A program made the translations under genes and the position numbers. From Nonlabens sp. Hel1_33_55 (GTDB lineage: Bacteria > Bacteroidota > Bacteroidia > Flavobacteriales > Flavobacteriaceae), in NCBI RefSeq assembly GCF_900101765.1, contig NZ_LT627735.1, positions 1,900,001 to 1,964,000 on the forward strand: a stretch of 64,000 nucleotides of DNA. Reading direction: 5' to 3'. Numbering within the stretch: the stretch's first letter is position 1; each line of letters begins with the position of its first letter. Shown here in pieces: positions 44,375-52,795 of this stretch. The notes under the pieces are model-generated. The model saw only the letters and a list, made by a program, of their open reading frames with translations, did no database searches and was not told where the DNA came from.

Positions 44375-45189
44375 GCCTGAAAAAAAGAATTATACCGTGC
44401 CTGGACATTAAGGATGGTCGCACCGTTAAAGGGATCAACTTTGTTGGTTTGCGCGATGCTGGCGATCCTGTGCAACTGGCACAGCAATATGCTGATCAAG
44501 GCGCTGACGAATTGTGTTTTTTAGACATTACAGCGACCGTTGAGAAAAGAGAAACATTAGTACCGCTTGTTCGCGAGATTGCTGCGGTATTGAACATTCC
44601 ATTTACCGTTGGTGGTGGCATCAATGACGTGAAACTCGCCAAAGAAATCATCAAAGCTGGAGCCGATAAAATTGCAGTCAACAGTGCCGCAGTTCATAGA
44701 CCAGAATTGATCAATGAGTTGGCAGCGGAACTGGGAAACCAATGTGTTGTAGTGGCGGTGGATACGAAACGAATCTCCTTAAACGACCAACAGATCCCGG
44801 ATCAAGCCCGGGATGACAAGTTTATCAACAAGGTATTTGTGTCTGGTGGAAGAACGGAAACCGATAAAGAAACGATTGCCTGGTGTATAGAGTGTGAGCA
44901 GCGTGGCGCTGGAGAAATCTTGTTGACCAGTATGGATCACGACGGTACTAAAAATGGGTTTGCGCTGGAGATCACAGATACGCTTTCGCGAAAGCTGAAC
45001 ATTCCTATAATCGCCTCTGGTGGTGGTGGAACGGCTGCTCATTTTGAAGAATTATTCAAAGACACACATGCGAGTGCTGGTTTGGCGGCGAGTATTTTCC
45101 ATTTTGGAGAATTACCCGTACCAGAATTGAAGAAGCAATTGGCTGAAGCTGGAATCGCCATCCGTATTCCTGCTAAAATAGGAGTCTAA
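44371..45189 (+). CDS. hisF: Imidazole glycerol phosphate synthase, cyclase subunit, with repeat insertion
   Basis: TIM-barrel cyclase. 272 residues, about 20 more than usual. Conserved: [19 protein letters not shown] (catalytic Asp11), [23 protein letters not shown] and [16 protein letters not shown] (second catalytic Asp). The surplus is a segment [17 protein letters not shown] following VVAVDTKR, encoded by a hairpin repeat, at a loop facing away from the active-site face. The palindrome (last base missing) is read [10 protein letters not shown], near the wild-type pattern LSRAVSIPV. Confidence 0.94.
   Translation: MSLKKRIIPCLDIKDGRTVKGINFVGLRDAGDPVQLAQQYADQGADELCFLDITATVEKRETLVPLVREIAAVLNIPFTVGGGINDVKLAKEIIKAGADKIAVNSAAVHRPELINELAAELGNQCVVVAVDTKRISLNDQQIPDQARDDKFINKVFVSGGRTETDKETIAWCIECEQRGAGEILLTSMDHDGTKNGFALEITDTLSRKLNIPIIASGGGGTAAHFEELFKDTHASAGLAASIFHFGELPVPELKKQLAEAGIAIRIPAKIGV
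44791..44820. repeat. In-frame 30-bp hairpin repeat in hisF
   Basis: Starts CAGATCCCGG, ends GGATGACAAG; encodes [15 protein letters not shown] residues. Stem ATCCCGG/CCGGGAT. Related to 40931-40960 in hisC, in the same reading phase. Confidence 0.8.
44981..44995. repeat. Palindrome copy 17
   Basis: CGCTTTCGCGAAAGC in hisF, LSRK phase. Confidence 0.92.
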
Positions 45190-45211
45190 ATTTGAGTAAG
45201 TAAAATAGCGA

Positions 45212-45229
45212 GACCGTCCTGCGACGGCT
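45212..45229. repeat. Small hairpin repeat before hisIE, element 1
   Basis: CCGTC (45214-45218) and GACGG (45223-45227), loop CTGC; related to 41698-41717. Confidence 0.55.
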
Positions 45230-45264
45230 TGACATATTAAAAACATTGTAGTCGGAACCAAAAC

Positions 45265-45284
45265 ATTTCCGCCTGCGCGGAAAT
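45265..45284. repeat. Hairpin at the hisIE start
   Basis: ATTTCCGC (45265-45272) with GCGGAAAT (45277-45284), loop CTGC, 7 nt before the ATG. Confidence 0.6.
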
Positions 45285-45291
45285 TGGAGTT

Positions 45292-45915
45292 ATGAAACTA
45301 GATTGGAATAAAGGAGAAAACGGATTACTACCTGTCATTGTTCAAGATGCAACCAGTAAACAAGTACTGATGCTGGGCTACATGAATGAAGAAGCGTTTG
45401 AAAAAACCACAACAGAAAAGCGTGTGACTTTCTACTCGCGTAGTAAAAAACGTCTGTGGACAAAAGGTGAATCTTCCGAAAATTATTTGGATGTTGTTAG
45501 TATATCTAATGACTGTGACAAAGACGCCATCCTCATCATGGCAAATGCTCATGGACCAACTTGTCACACAGGAGAAACTTCGTGTTTTGAAGCAGGAGAT
45601 GAGATTCATTTTAAAGAAATCGATACACCATCAAGCTTTACTATAAACGATTTAGAAAAAACCATTCACCAAAGAATTGATGATAAAGTAGAAGGTTCTT
45701 ATACGTATTCATTGATACAAAAAGGTATCAATAAAGTTGCCCAAAAGGTAGGTGAAGAAGCTGTTGAAACGGTTATCGATGCCATTAATGGAAAGGAAGA
45801 AGATTTCTTATACGAGGCTGGTGATTTAATGTATCACTATTTAGTACTGCTTAAAGCAAAAGGTTTTTCACTTGCTGATATCGAAAAAGAACTTGCTAAG
45901 CGACACAAAAAATAA
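45292..45915 (+). CDS. hisI: Bifunctional phosphoribosyl-AMP cyclohydrolase / phosphoribosyl-ATP pyrophosphatase
   Basis: 207-residue HisIE fusion for steps 2 and 3 of His synthesis. The N-terminal cyclohydrolase has RVTFYSRSKKRLWTKGESS and the metal Cys in ANAHGPTCHTGETSCF; the C-terminal helical pyrophosphatase has GINKVAQKVGEEAVETVIDA. Last his gene. Confidence 0.95.
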   Translation: MKLDWNKGENGLLPVIVQDATSKQVLMLGYMNEEAFEKTTTEKRVTFYSRSKKRLWTKGESSENYLDVVSISNDCDKDAILIMANAHGPTCHTGETSCFEAGDEIHFKEIDTPSSFTINDLEKTIHQRIDDKVEGSYTYSLIQKGINKVAQKVGEEAVETVIDAINGKEEDFLYEAGDLMYHYLVLLKAKGFSLADIEKELAKRHKK

Positions 45916-45988
45916 GAGCCTCTACAGCCCTATTCTCTTAAAATCTGTCAATTAACGTCAGCTTAACCGCATTTAATTGTACATACAA

Positions 45989-45996
45989 TAACTTTG
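45989..45996 (+). promoter_or_regulatory. -7 box TAACTTTG for the Old Yellow Enzyme gene
   Basis: Perfect TAnnTTTG, 14 bp before the ATG; the segment upstream (TTGTACATAC) is partly self-complementary and could be a regulator site. Confidence 0.4.
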
Positions 45997-46010
45997 ATAA
46001 AAACAGAAAA

Positions 46011-47123
46011 ATGAGCGATAAGCAAGAGTTATTACAACCTATAAAAATTGGAGCAGTACAACTAAAAAACCGTGTCATCATGGCGCCGTTAACAAGATGT
46101 AGAGCGACAAACGAACATCAAGCTCCAGATCAAAAACATATAGATTATTACACGCAACGTGCAGGTGCGGGATTGATAATTTCAGAAGGTAGCGAGGTAT
46201 CTGAAAAAGCGAGAGGTTATCCTTTTGTAGCAGGAATTTTTAATGAGGCCCAAGTAGAAGGATGGAAAAAAGTAACCGAGAGCGTACACAACGCAGGCGG
46301 TAAAATCTTCTGCCAGTTATGGCATGTAGGAAGAACTTCTTTACCTGATTATCATGATGGACAATTACCATGGGCACCAAGTGCGGTTGATCCAGAAACC
46401 GAACTACGCAACGCCAAAGGCGAGAAAAAACAAACAGTTGCGCCACATGCAATGAGCAAGGAGGAAATCAAGCAAACGGTAGCAGAATTTGGCCATGCAG
46501 CGGCTAACGCTAAAAAAGCTGGTTTTGATGGAGTAGAAATCCATAGTTCTAATGGGTATTTGATTCACCAGTTCTTTAATAATAAGTCAAACGTGCGTAC
46601 CGATGAATACGGCGGTACCAATGAAAACCGAGCTAGATTTTTCTTTGAAGTACTGGAGGCTGTTAAAGAAAGCTGGCCAGAGAATCACATAGGCTGTCGC
46701 TTGAATCCATCGCTACATGGCGTATTTGGAATTGAGGGAACACCAGATACGATTCCATTTTTTGATTATTTGGTGAGTCGCTTGAATGATCATGACTTGG
46801 CTTATGTTCATATGTCTGAGCCGTTTACAGATGTTAGTGACATCGACTTTTTAGAAAGCGATATTGCAAAACATTTCCGTCCTATTTATAAAGGTAATTT
46901 GATGATCAACAACGAGTTTGATCGTGAATCGGGAAACAAGGTAATTGCAAACGGTAATGCAGATTTGGTGGCTTTTGGAAAACTATTTATTTCTAATCCA
47001 GACCTACCACATCGTTTTGAATTAAAAGCCGAAACCGCAGACTGGAATCAGGATACGTTTTATTCCCAAGGTCGTGAAGGATACACAGATTATCCAACAC
47101 TGGAAGAGGAAAAGGCCAACTAG
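46011..47123 (+). CDS. Old Yellow Enzyme family alkene reductase
   Basis: A 370-residue FMN-dependent NADH:flavin oxidoreductase of the OYE/NemA type. Visible are the N-terminal FMN-binding VIMAPLTRCRA, IISEGSEVSEKARGYP, LWHVGRTS, the active-site pair in VEIHSSNGYLIHQFF, NENRARFFFE and the C-terminal VAFGKLFISNPDLPHR. It reduces activated C=C bonds of electrophiles such as quinones or enones. The neighbouring convergent TetR gene is a likely regulator, by analogy with NemR-NemA, but this is inference. Confidence 0.9.
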   Translation: MSDKQELLQPIKIGAVQLKNRVIMAPLTRCRATNEHQAPDQKHIDYYTQRAGAGLIISEGSEVSEKARGYPFVAGIFNEAQVEGWKKVTESVHNAGGKIFCQLWHVGRTSLPDYHDGQLPWAPSAVDPETELRNAKGEKKQTVAPHAMSKEEIKQTVAEFGHAAANAKKAGFDGVEIHSSNGYLIHQFFNNKSNVRTDEYGGTNENRARFFFEVLEAVKESWPENHIGCRLNPSLHGVFGIEGTPDTIPFFDYLVSRLNDHDLAYVHMSEPFTDVSDIDFLESDIAKHFRPIYKGNLMINNEFDRESGNKVIANGNADLVAFGKLFISNPDLPHRFELKAETADWNQDTFYSQGREGYTDYPTLEEEKAN

Positions 47124-47686
47124 GATCTAAGTCCCGTCAACAAAATATTGGGTAATTCCTTTTTAAGATCAGCTACTTCGGTAGCTGATTTTTTTGGTAT
47201 CCACAGGTAGATGGATCGTAGTGTGCTCAATAGATTAAACAGCATGGTTTCCACACTCAAGTTTTTGAATTCGCCGCTGTTGATTCCTTCATGAAGGATT
47301 TGTTTAAAATCCAATTCGTATTTCTTGCGCGATGCGATGTATTCTTCATAGGCAGCTCCTTCTAGGTGCATCCAGTCTGTGTTTAAGACCGCGAGAGCAT
47401 CGGTATTTTCGACAGCTATTTTTATGTGTAAGGCTATGAGTTTTTCCGCTTTCGCGAAAGCGGTACCACCATCAGTCTTTACCGCATCCATTCCAGCAGT
47501 AAACTTGCGAGCCACCTCTAGGATCAATTGCTCCAGTATTTCCTGCTTTCCCGAAATATGGTTGTATAGACTCGCCGCCTTTATATCCATGGCTGCGGCA
47601 AGATCACGCATGGTAACTGCGCTATAACCGCGAGCTTTAAAAAGTTGTGCGGCCGTCCTGACGATTTGTTTTTTACGGGTGGTCAT
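47120..47686 (-). CDS. TetR-family transcriptional regulator
   Basis: 188 residues from MTTRKKQIV. The N-terminal DNA-binding region contains AAQLFKARGYSAVTMRDLAAAMDIKAASLYNHISGKQEI, a standard TetR helix-turn-helix; the C-terminal helical domain would bind a ligand. It overlaps the OYE gene end by 4 nt (convergent). Start chosen at the ATG 4 nt after a consensus -7 box; a longer frame begins 24 nt upstream. The palindrome is read AFAKAEK in the ligand domain. Confidence 0.87.
   Translation of the reverse strand: MTTRKKQIVRTAAQLFKARGYSAVTMRDLAAAMDIKAASLYNHISGKQEILEQLILEVARKFTAGMDAVKTDGGTAFAKAEKLIALHIKIAVENTDALAVLNTDWMHLEGAAYEEYIASRKKYELDFKQILHEGINSGEFKNLSVETMLFNLLSTLRSIYLWIPKKSATEVADLKKELPNILLTGLRS
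47447..47462. repeat. Palindrome copy 18
   Basis: Full copy in the TetR gene, AFAKA phase on the minus strand. Confidence 0.95.
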
Positions 47687-47690
47687 GTCG

Positions 47691-47698
47691 CAAAGGTA
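47691..47698 (-). promoter_or_regulatory. -7 box TACCTTTG for the TetR gene
   Basis: Perfect minus-strand TAnnTTTG ending 4 nt before the chosen ATG, implying a leaderless mRNA. Confidence 0.5.
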
Positions 47699-48370
47699 GG
47701 CGATCAACATTTCTCGTTATGTGTTTAACGTGAGACAAACAATTTGGAAACAAGATAGATTCTGAAAGGTCTTCATGGCTTGATCAATGCATTTCGTTCA
47801 TAGGTAATGCTTTGTAGAACATGATTTATGATTAATTGTATATAATTATTTACATGTTTTTCATCTGATTTGATGGATCTAATGACCATTCTGAGTATGA
47901 AATAATGAATCATTTACTTAGAAAATCTAGAGCTAATTTCTAATAAGTTTGATTTATTAGTTTCAATGAATTACTAGCGAAATTCAATCCTTTAACATAT
48001 TTTTATAGTTAATAGTATTGAAATCTGATCTTCTTTGATTGAATATATTGTCAATCAACTACATTTAATCTTACGATATTTAAAAACTAGCATAGGTCTT
48101 ATTTTCTGATTCTTAATGCTTTGAAATACTACTCTTTCAACGATTTCACATATGATAACCCGCTAATTCAATTAGAGGCTCACAAACTTGCATAACAAAA
48201 AGTTCGCAATTCCTAATTTAAAGGCTAAAATTAGATGTAATGAGTTTTTTGAATATGAATGAGGTCATTTAATTGGTGTTTAATCGGTTGTTATCGTGTT
48301 TCATCCTAATAATCTTAAACATCGGTTAAGTTTATTGGTATGAAATAGTTCTTTAATTAATAGTCACCGT
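47699..48370. other. AT-rich gene-free stretch
   Basis: About 670 bp, clearly more AT-rich than the surroundings, between the TetR gene and the first surface-protein gene. No convincing coding frame on either strand, no RNA structure I can recognise and no long repeats. A box TAAGTTTA at 48327-48334 (one mismatch from TAnnTTTG) may start the surface-protein mRNA; its context TTAAGTTT recurs at 49700. Confidence 0.5.
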
Positions 48371-49563
48371 ATGAAAATTTATATCTCAATTGGAAGAAAC
48401 TTGTGCATCGCAGCTTTTCTACTATTAAACTGCGGTGATGCAGTAGCACAAGTTGGAATAGGCACCTCTCAACCAGATGACTCCAGCATCTTAGATATAT
48501 CATCTACTGATAAAGGCTTATTAATTCCGCGTGTATTTCTAACAGGTGCATTATCAAATAGTTTAGATGGAGTGAATCCAAGTCCTGTGGGACTTACCGT
48601 TTTCAATACCAATCCAAATGTGTCAGACGGCAATGGTATAGGATATTATTATTGGAACGCAACGAGATGGGATAAAGTAACTACAGACGCTTCCAATAAT
48701 TCTTGGTCCAAAAACGGAAACACTTTATTAAGTACTGATTTTCTAGGATCACTAACGATCAACCCATTAATTTCAAGGTCAACAATATTGCCGCAGGCTC
48801 CATTGATTCGAACGGATCCATAAATCTAGGGATGAACTCTAGCACCACAGCTGCAAATGCGATTGCCGTTGGAAATACGGCACAGGCGCAGGCTTCAAAT
48901 AGTGTTGCTATAGGCCAACTTGCGACAGCGACTCAGGAGAACACTATTATATTAGGAGATAATTCTGCAGTGAGTCCGTCAGTGAATGTGGGTATTGGAA
49001 CAAATTCACCTACAGCCAAATTACAAATCAATGGAACGTTAAGGTTTGTTGACAGTTCCCCAGGAGATGATAATGGAAAAGTACTTACAGCAGATGCTAA
49101 CGGAAATGCCACGTGGCAAGATTCTGGATCTAACAGAGCATTTGGCGAGATTTATAGAGACACAGATTTGACTCCAACTACTGGAGGCAATTTTGCCATT
49201 TCTAGCATGATCCATGAAACAAATACTTTACAAAATATTACTGCTCATCCTGAGTCCCTGCAGGTGAGCACATCAGGAGTTTACAAAGTAAGCTATGCAG
49301 CAACCTTAATAAGCACAACACTTCTAGATAGAAATATTCAAATGTTTATTGCTGCTGGGTCTACCATTGCTTCTGCGACTATACTAAATCGAAGTATTGG
49401 ATATGCAGGAACTTCAAATGACGGTGTGAGCTCTCATGTAGCTAAAACCACGCTAGTTAGACTTAATGCTGGAGATATGGTTTATTTAGGGTACAACACC
49501 TCTAATAGCTCGATAAGACTAAGAGCTAACACAATTTCATTGCTAATTGAAAAAGTTGATTAA
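48371..49563 (+). pseudogene. Frameshifted surface adhesin-like protein (YadA-head type)
   Basis: Two frames form one gene. The first (48371-48823) has a signal peptide, then VGIGTSQPDDSSILDIS..KGLLIPRV and YYYWNATRWDKV. The second (48832-49563) carries the YadA-head-like repeats AVGNTAQAQASNSVAIGQLA, another VGIGTNSP module, and a C-terminal jelly-roll-like part. Reading the second frame backwards past its ATG gives NDQPINFKVNNIAAGSIDSN, which is the natural continuation of FLG in frame one; the switch falls at about 48745-48762 and needs one extra base. The intact protein would be about 397 residues, exported and surface-exposed. The break may be a real mutation, a phase-variation event or a sequencing error. 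Confidence 0.75.
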
Positions 49564-49700
49564 ATGCGTCTTGGACCAAAGTTCAATATTTGGATCGAAT
49601 TGATGGAATGACCTTTCTTAAATCTCTTAAATAATAAATTTGATCAAGTGACATTAGTTTTATCGATGAATGACACTATTCTTACAGAGTATTCCTACAT

Positions 49701-49708
49701 TAAGTTTG
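49701..49708 (+). promoter_or_regulatory. Possible -7 box TAAGTTTG
   Basis: Perfect TAnnTTTG about 96 bp before the tail-collar-like gene; resembles 48327-48334 upstream of the frameshifted gene. Confidence 0.35.
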
Positions 49709-49804
49709 TTAATTGTGTATTTCGTCGATATTATTGCGTTTAGTCGATTAAATTGACTTTATAACTACTCTTACCCTGTAGTATTGTACGAAATTACAGT
49801 TTAA

Positions 49805-50644
49805 ATGCTCTACAATACTTATTTAAGAAACTATTACTTAACAGTACTTTTACTTATTCCAGCGTTTACGTTTTCGCAAGTGGGAATAGGCACCGTGTCG
49901 CCAGACCCATCTAGTATATTAGATCTGTCAGGCTCTAACAAAGGATTTCTAGGACCGAGAGTTGCTCTTACTGATGTAACAAATGCCTCTATTGATGACA
50001 TAGTGCCCAACGCTGAAGGACTGATGGTCTACAATACAAACCCGTCCATTATTAACGGATCAGGTAAAGGATATTACGTTTGGGATGGAAACGCTTGGAC
50101 CTCTTTAATAGCAACAGTGACCGCACAAACTTTAGCAGGTGATATAAAAAACGGTTTCCAACCTACTGATCACAATGGATGGTATTTATTAGACGGTAGA
50201 CCTGTGACAAATTTGCCTAATGATGCACGGCTGTCTGCAGTGTCCTTAGGATTTGTGAACAACCTTCCTAACGCAACCAACAGAATATTAAAAGCAAGAA
50301 ATACAGGAGAAACCCTAGGAGCAACATCAGGAAACTCTACTGGTAATGAGGTTACACTTACAGCAAATCAAATTCCTGCCTTGACCGGTTCTACCGATAA
50401 TTCTGGAGCACATGATCATCAATATGGTGATGAAGCGGCAGACCTTTATAGAATGTGGTTTAGAAGTGGTAGTAATTTTAACGCGTTTGTTTCCAACGGT
50501 AACTACACAGACCTACCGAGAAACACTGAATCTTCAGGAGCTCATAATCATCAGGTGACTGTGAATTCTGGAACAAGCAACGCTGCCGTTTCCATTAGCC
50601 AAGCAAGCATTGTGACTAATGTATTTGTTTACTTAGGTTCATAA
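49805..50644 (+). CDS. Surface protein with tail-collar-like domain
   Basis: 279 residues. Signal peptide (1-24, ending TFSQ), then the same N-terminal module as the previous gene: VGIGTVSPDPSSILDLS, GFLGPRV, MVYNTNP and YYVWDGNAW. The C-terminal part (about 115-279) resembles phage tail-collar/microcystin-dependent proteins: AGDIKNGFQPTDHNGWYLLDGR, and two SGAHDHQ/SGAHNHQ motifs that in this family line up His residues on the fibre axis. It is likely an exported trimeric fibre or adhesin component; it is followed by a terminator. Confidence 0.75.
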   Translation: MLYNTYLRNYYLTVLLLIPAFTFSQVGIGTVSPDPSSILDLSGSNKGFLGPRVALTDVTNASIDDIVPNAEGLMVYNTNPSIINGSGKGYYVWDGNAWTSLIATVTAQTLAGDIKNGFQPTDHNGWYLLDGRPVTNLPNDARLSAVSLGFVNNLPNATNRILKARNTGETLGATSGNSTGNEVTLTANQIPALTGSTDNSGAHDHQYGDEAADLYRMWFRSGSNFNAFVSNGNYTDLPRNTESSGAHNHQVTVNSGTSNAAVSISQASIVTNVFVYLGS

Positions 50645-50663
50645 ATACCAGCTATGTGAAATT

Positions 50664-50697
50664 AAAAGCGTCTTTGACATTCAAAACGCTTTTTTTC
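50664..50697 (+). terminator. Intrinsic terminator
   Basis: AAAAGCGT (50664-50671) pairs with ACGCTTTT (50686-50693), then a T-run to 50696. Closes the tail-collar-like gene. Confidence 0.7.
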
Positions 50698-50786
50698 TTC
50701 TATGAAATTCCCATCACCTACTTCTGGTATTGAATTTGAAAATATGTTTGATAGATTCAAAGGTGTTAATTTGGTATTTTTAATTC

Positions 50787-51623
50787 ATGAAACATGAATT
50801 TCGTGATGGCAGGCATGAAGGTCTCTTTGTACTTACAAACTTTCAACGTAAGCCATCGCTAGACCTTTTAGATCTTCAAAATCTTTACAAAATAATTTGG
50901 TGCACCTCAGGTGAGCAACACTTGATAGTTGATGGTTGTAGCATCATTCTCAAAAAAGACCAAGTTCTATTCAGCACACCTTCCAACCTTATTCAAATCC
51001 CAAAGGAAATTAGTAATCTGAGATCTTTTCTTTTTAGTCGGGAGTTCTTTTGTATTAGGGATCATGATGCTGAGGTCTCGTGCATGGGATTATTATTCTA
51101 CGGCTCTTCAAGTATTCCAATAATTACTCTGGATGAAAATGATCAAAAATATTTTGAAGCCTTGTTTATTATTTTCAGAGAGGAATTCAATACCAACGAC
51201 ATGGTGAAGGGTGAAATGCTCCGCACCTTACTTAAACGCCTACTCATAACTTCTACCACGCTGGTTAAAAAGGATCAAGAGTTACATCAACTCTCTAGTA
51301 AGCAAGTGGACTTGATAAGAAAGTTTAATGTTCTGGTAGAGCAACATTTCAAAGAGAAACATCAAGTATCTGAGTATGCAGATTTGCTTTCTAAATCGCC
51401 CAAAACCCTTTCCAATTTTTTTAAAAAACACAAAGTTACCTCACCATTAAAAATTATCAACGAAAGAATAGCGCTAGAAGCAAAAAAACTGCTTCAATCC
51501 TCAAACCTTACAGCTGAAGAAATTGCTTATAAATTAGGATATAAAGAGCCCAGCCATTTTTCTAAATTCTTTAAAAAAAGACCGGTAGCTCACCTCTTCA
51601 ATATAGAGATGAAACAGCTATAA
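50787..51623 (+). CDS. AraC-family transcriptional regulator
   Basis: 278 residues. The N-terminal half is a cupin-like ligand domain (TSGEQHLIVDGCSIILKKDQVLFSTP). The C-terminal 100 residues have the double helix-turn-helix of AraC: SEYADLLSKSPKTLSNFFKKH and LTAEEIAYKLGYKEPSHFSKFFKKR. It stands alone after the surface-protein genes and before the cyanophycin cluster; its target cannot be told. Confidence 0.9.
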   Translation: MKHEFRDGRHEGLFVLTNFQRKPSLDLLDLQNLYKIIWCTSGEQHLIVDGCSIILKKDQVLFSTPSNLIQIPKEISNLRSFLFSREFFCIRDHDAEVSCMGLLFYGSSSIPIITLDENDQKYFEALFIIFREEFNTNDMVKGEMLRTLLKRLLITSTTLVKKDQELHQLSSKQVDLIRKFNVLVEQHFKEKHQVSEYADLLSKSPKTLSNFFKKHKVTSPLKIINERIALEAKKLLQSSNLTAEEIAYKLGYKEPSHFSKFFKKRPVAHLFNIEMKQL

Positions 51624-51752
51624 GGCATTATAGCAATTCTCAGTAGTCACAAATTCTAAGTTACACATCATGCTTTTTAAAGATCAAAAAGACCTTATGG
51701 TTTAGCACTGTTTTTTGAAGTAATCATTCCAACTTGAGTATTTTCACCATCT

Positions 51753-52691
51753 ATGAAAAACTACACCATTGCCATTCACGGTGGCGCAGGAACCTTGCTC
51801 AAGGAAAACATGACAACCGAAAAAGAAAACGCCTATAAACAAGCGTTGGATACGTCTATCGACGCAGCAGTCGAAATCCTAGAATCTGGTGGCAGTGCCA
51901 TTGAAGCTGTAACGATTGCGGTCAAAAGCATGGAAGATTCACCACTATTTAACGCAGGAAAAGGTAGCGTGTTTACTGCCCAAGGGACACACGAGATGGA
52001 CGCTGCCATTATGGATGGGAAAGATCTCAATGCCGGTGCAGTCTCTCTAATTACTGGAATCAAAAATCCTGTGGACCTAGCACGAGATGTGATGGAACAC
52101 AGCGAGCATGTATTTCTAGCTGGTGATGGCGCCATGGAATTTGCAAAATCAAGGGATTACCAACTTGAAGATGCTGATTATTTCTTTGATCAATTACGAT
52201 ACGACCAGTGGCAAGAAATCAAGGGAAGCGACAGTTTCCAGCTGGACCACTCGGTGAAAAAGGATTCTAAATTTGGAACAGTTGGAGCTGTAGCCATGGA
52301 TCAAAATGGGAATCTGGCAGCGGCTACTTCTACAGGCGGCATGACTAATAAAAAATGGGGACGCATAGGAGATTCACCTATGATAGGCGCTGGAAACTAT
52401 GCCAACAACGACACCTGTGCAGTAAGTTGTACTGGCAGCGGTGAGTATTTTATTAGAGGCGTTGTTGCTTATGAAGTTAGCGCGCTCATGGAATTCAAAA
52501 ACATGTCGCTGGAAGATGCTGCTCACGAGGTTATACAAAAACGTATCCTAAAATTAGGCGGCGATGGAGGTTTGATCGCAGTAGATGCTAAAGGAAACAT
52601 CACGTTACCGTTTAATACAGCCGGAATGTATCGCGCTTTCGCAGGAGCAAAATTGCAGAAAACCATTTCTATCTATTCCGATCAAGACTAA
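51753..52691 (+). CDS. Isoaspartyl peptidase / L-asparaginase (plant type)
   Basis: 312-residue Ntn hydrolase. It is made as a precursor that cleaves itself before Thr176, the nucleophile in KFGTVGAVAMD; then TSTGGMTNKKWGRIGDSPMIGAGNYA and the SCTGSGEYFIRG loop follow. It splits beta-aspartyl dipeptides and Asn. Next to cyanophycinase and cyanophycin synthetase it would complete the breakdown of the polymer by hydrolysing beta-Asp-Arg. Near the C-terminus the sequence CGCTTTCGCAGGAGC is a degenerate palindrome. Confidence 0.93.
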   Translation: MKNYTIAIHGGAGTLLKENMTTEKENAYKQALDTSIDAAVEILESGGSAIEAVTIAVKSMEDSPLFNAGKGSVFTAQGTHEMDAAIMDGKDLNAGAVSLITGIKNPVDLARDVMEHSEHVFLAGDGAMEFAKSRDYQLEDADYFFDQLRYDQWQEIKGSDSFQLDHSVKKDSKFGTVGAVAMDQNGNLAAATSTGGMTNKKWGRIGDSPMIGAGNYANNDTCAVSCTGSGEYFIRGVVAYEVSALMEFKNMSLEDAAHEVIQKRILKLGGDGGLIAVDAKGNITLPFNTAGMYRAFAGAKLQKTISIYSDQD

Positions 52692-52711
52692 TTGTGAATT
52701 GAGATTAGTTG

Positions 52712-52739
52712 TGAGTTCGCTTTCGCGAAAGCGAACTCA
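52712..52739. repeat. 28-bp perfect palindrome containing palindrome copy 19
   Basis: The 16-bp core (52718-52733) is flanked by TGAGTT and AACTCA, giving a perfect 28-bp palindrome in the gap between the convergent isoaspartyl peptidase and cyanophycinase genes. It could fold into a hairpin acting from both sides, but no T-run is present. Confidence 0.9.
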
Positions 52740-52795
52740 TATCAAAACATCATCAATAAGTAAGACTTGGTAGCATTTCATCAACTCAAGTGCAA

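Noticed and set aside
47699..48370. A small RNA or CRISPR-like array in the AT-rich gap
   Set aside because: I found no regular repeats and no stable hairpin with terminator there.
52630..52650. CGCTTTCGCAGGAGC in the isoaspartyl peptidase gene as another palindrome copy
   Set aside because: Only the left half matches; I treat it as a degenerate or chance half site and did not count it among the 21.
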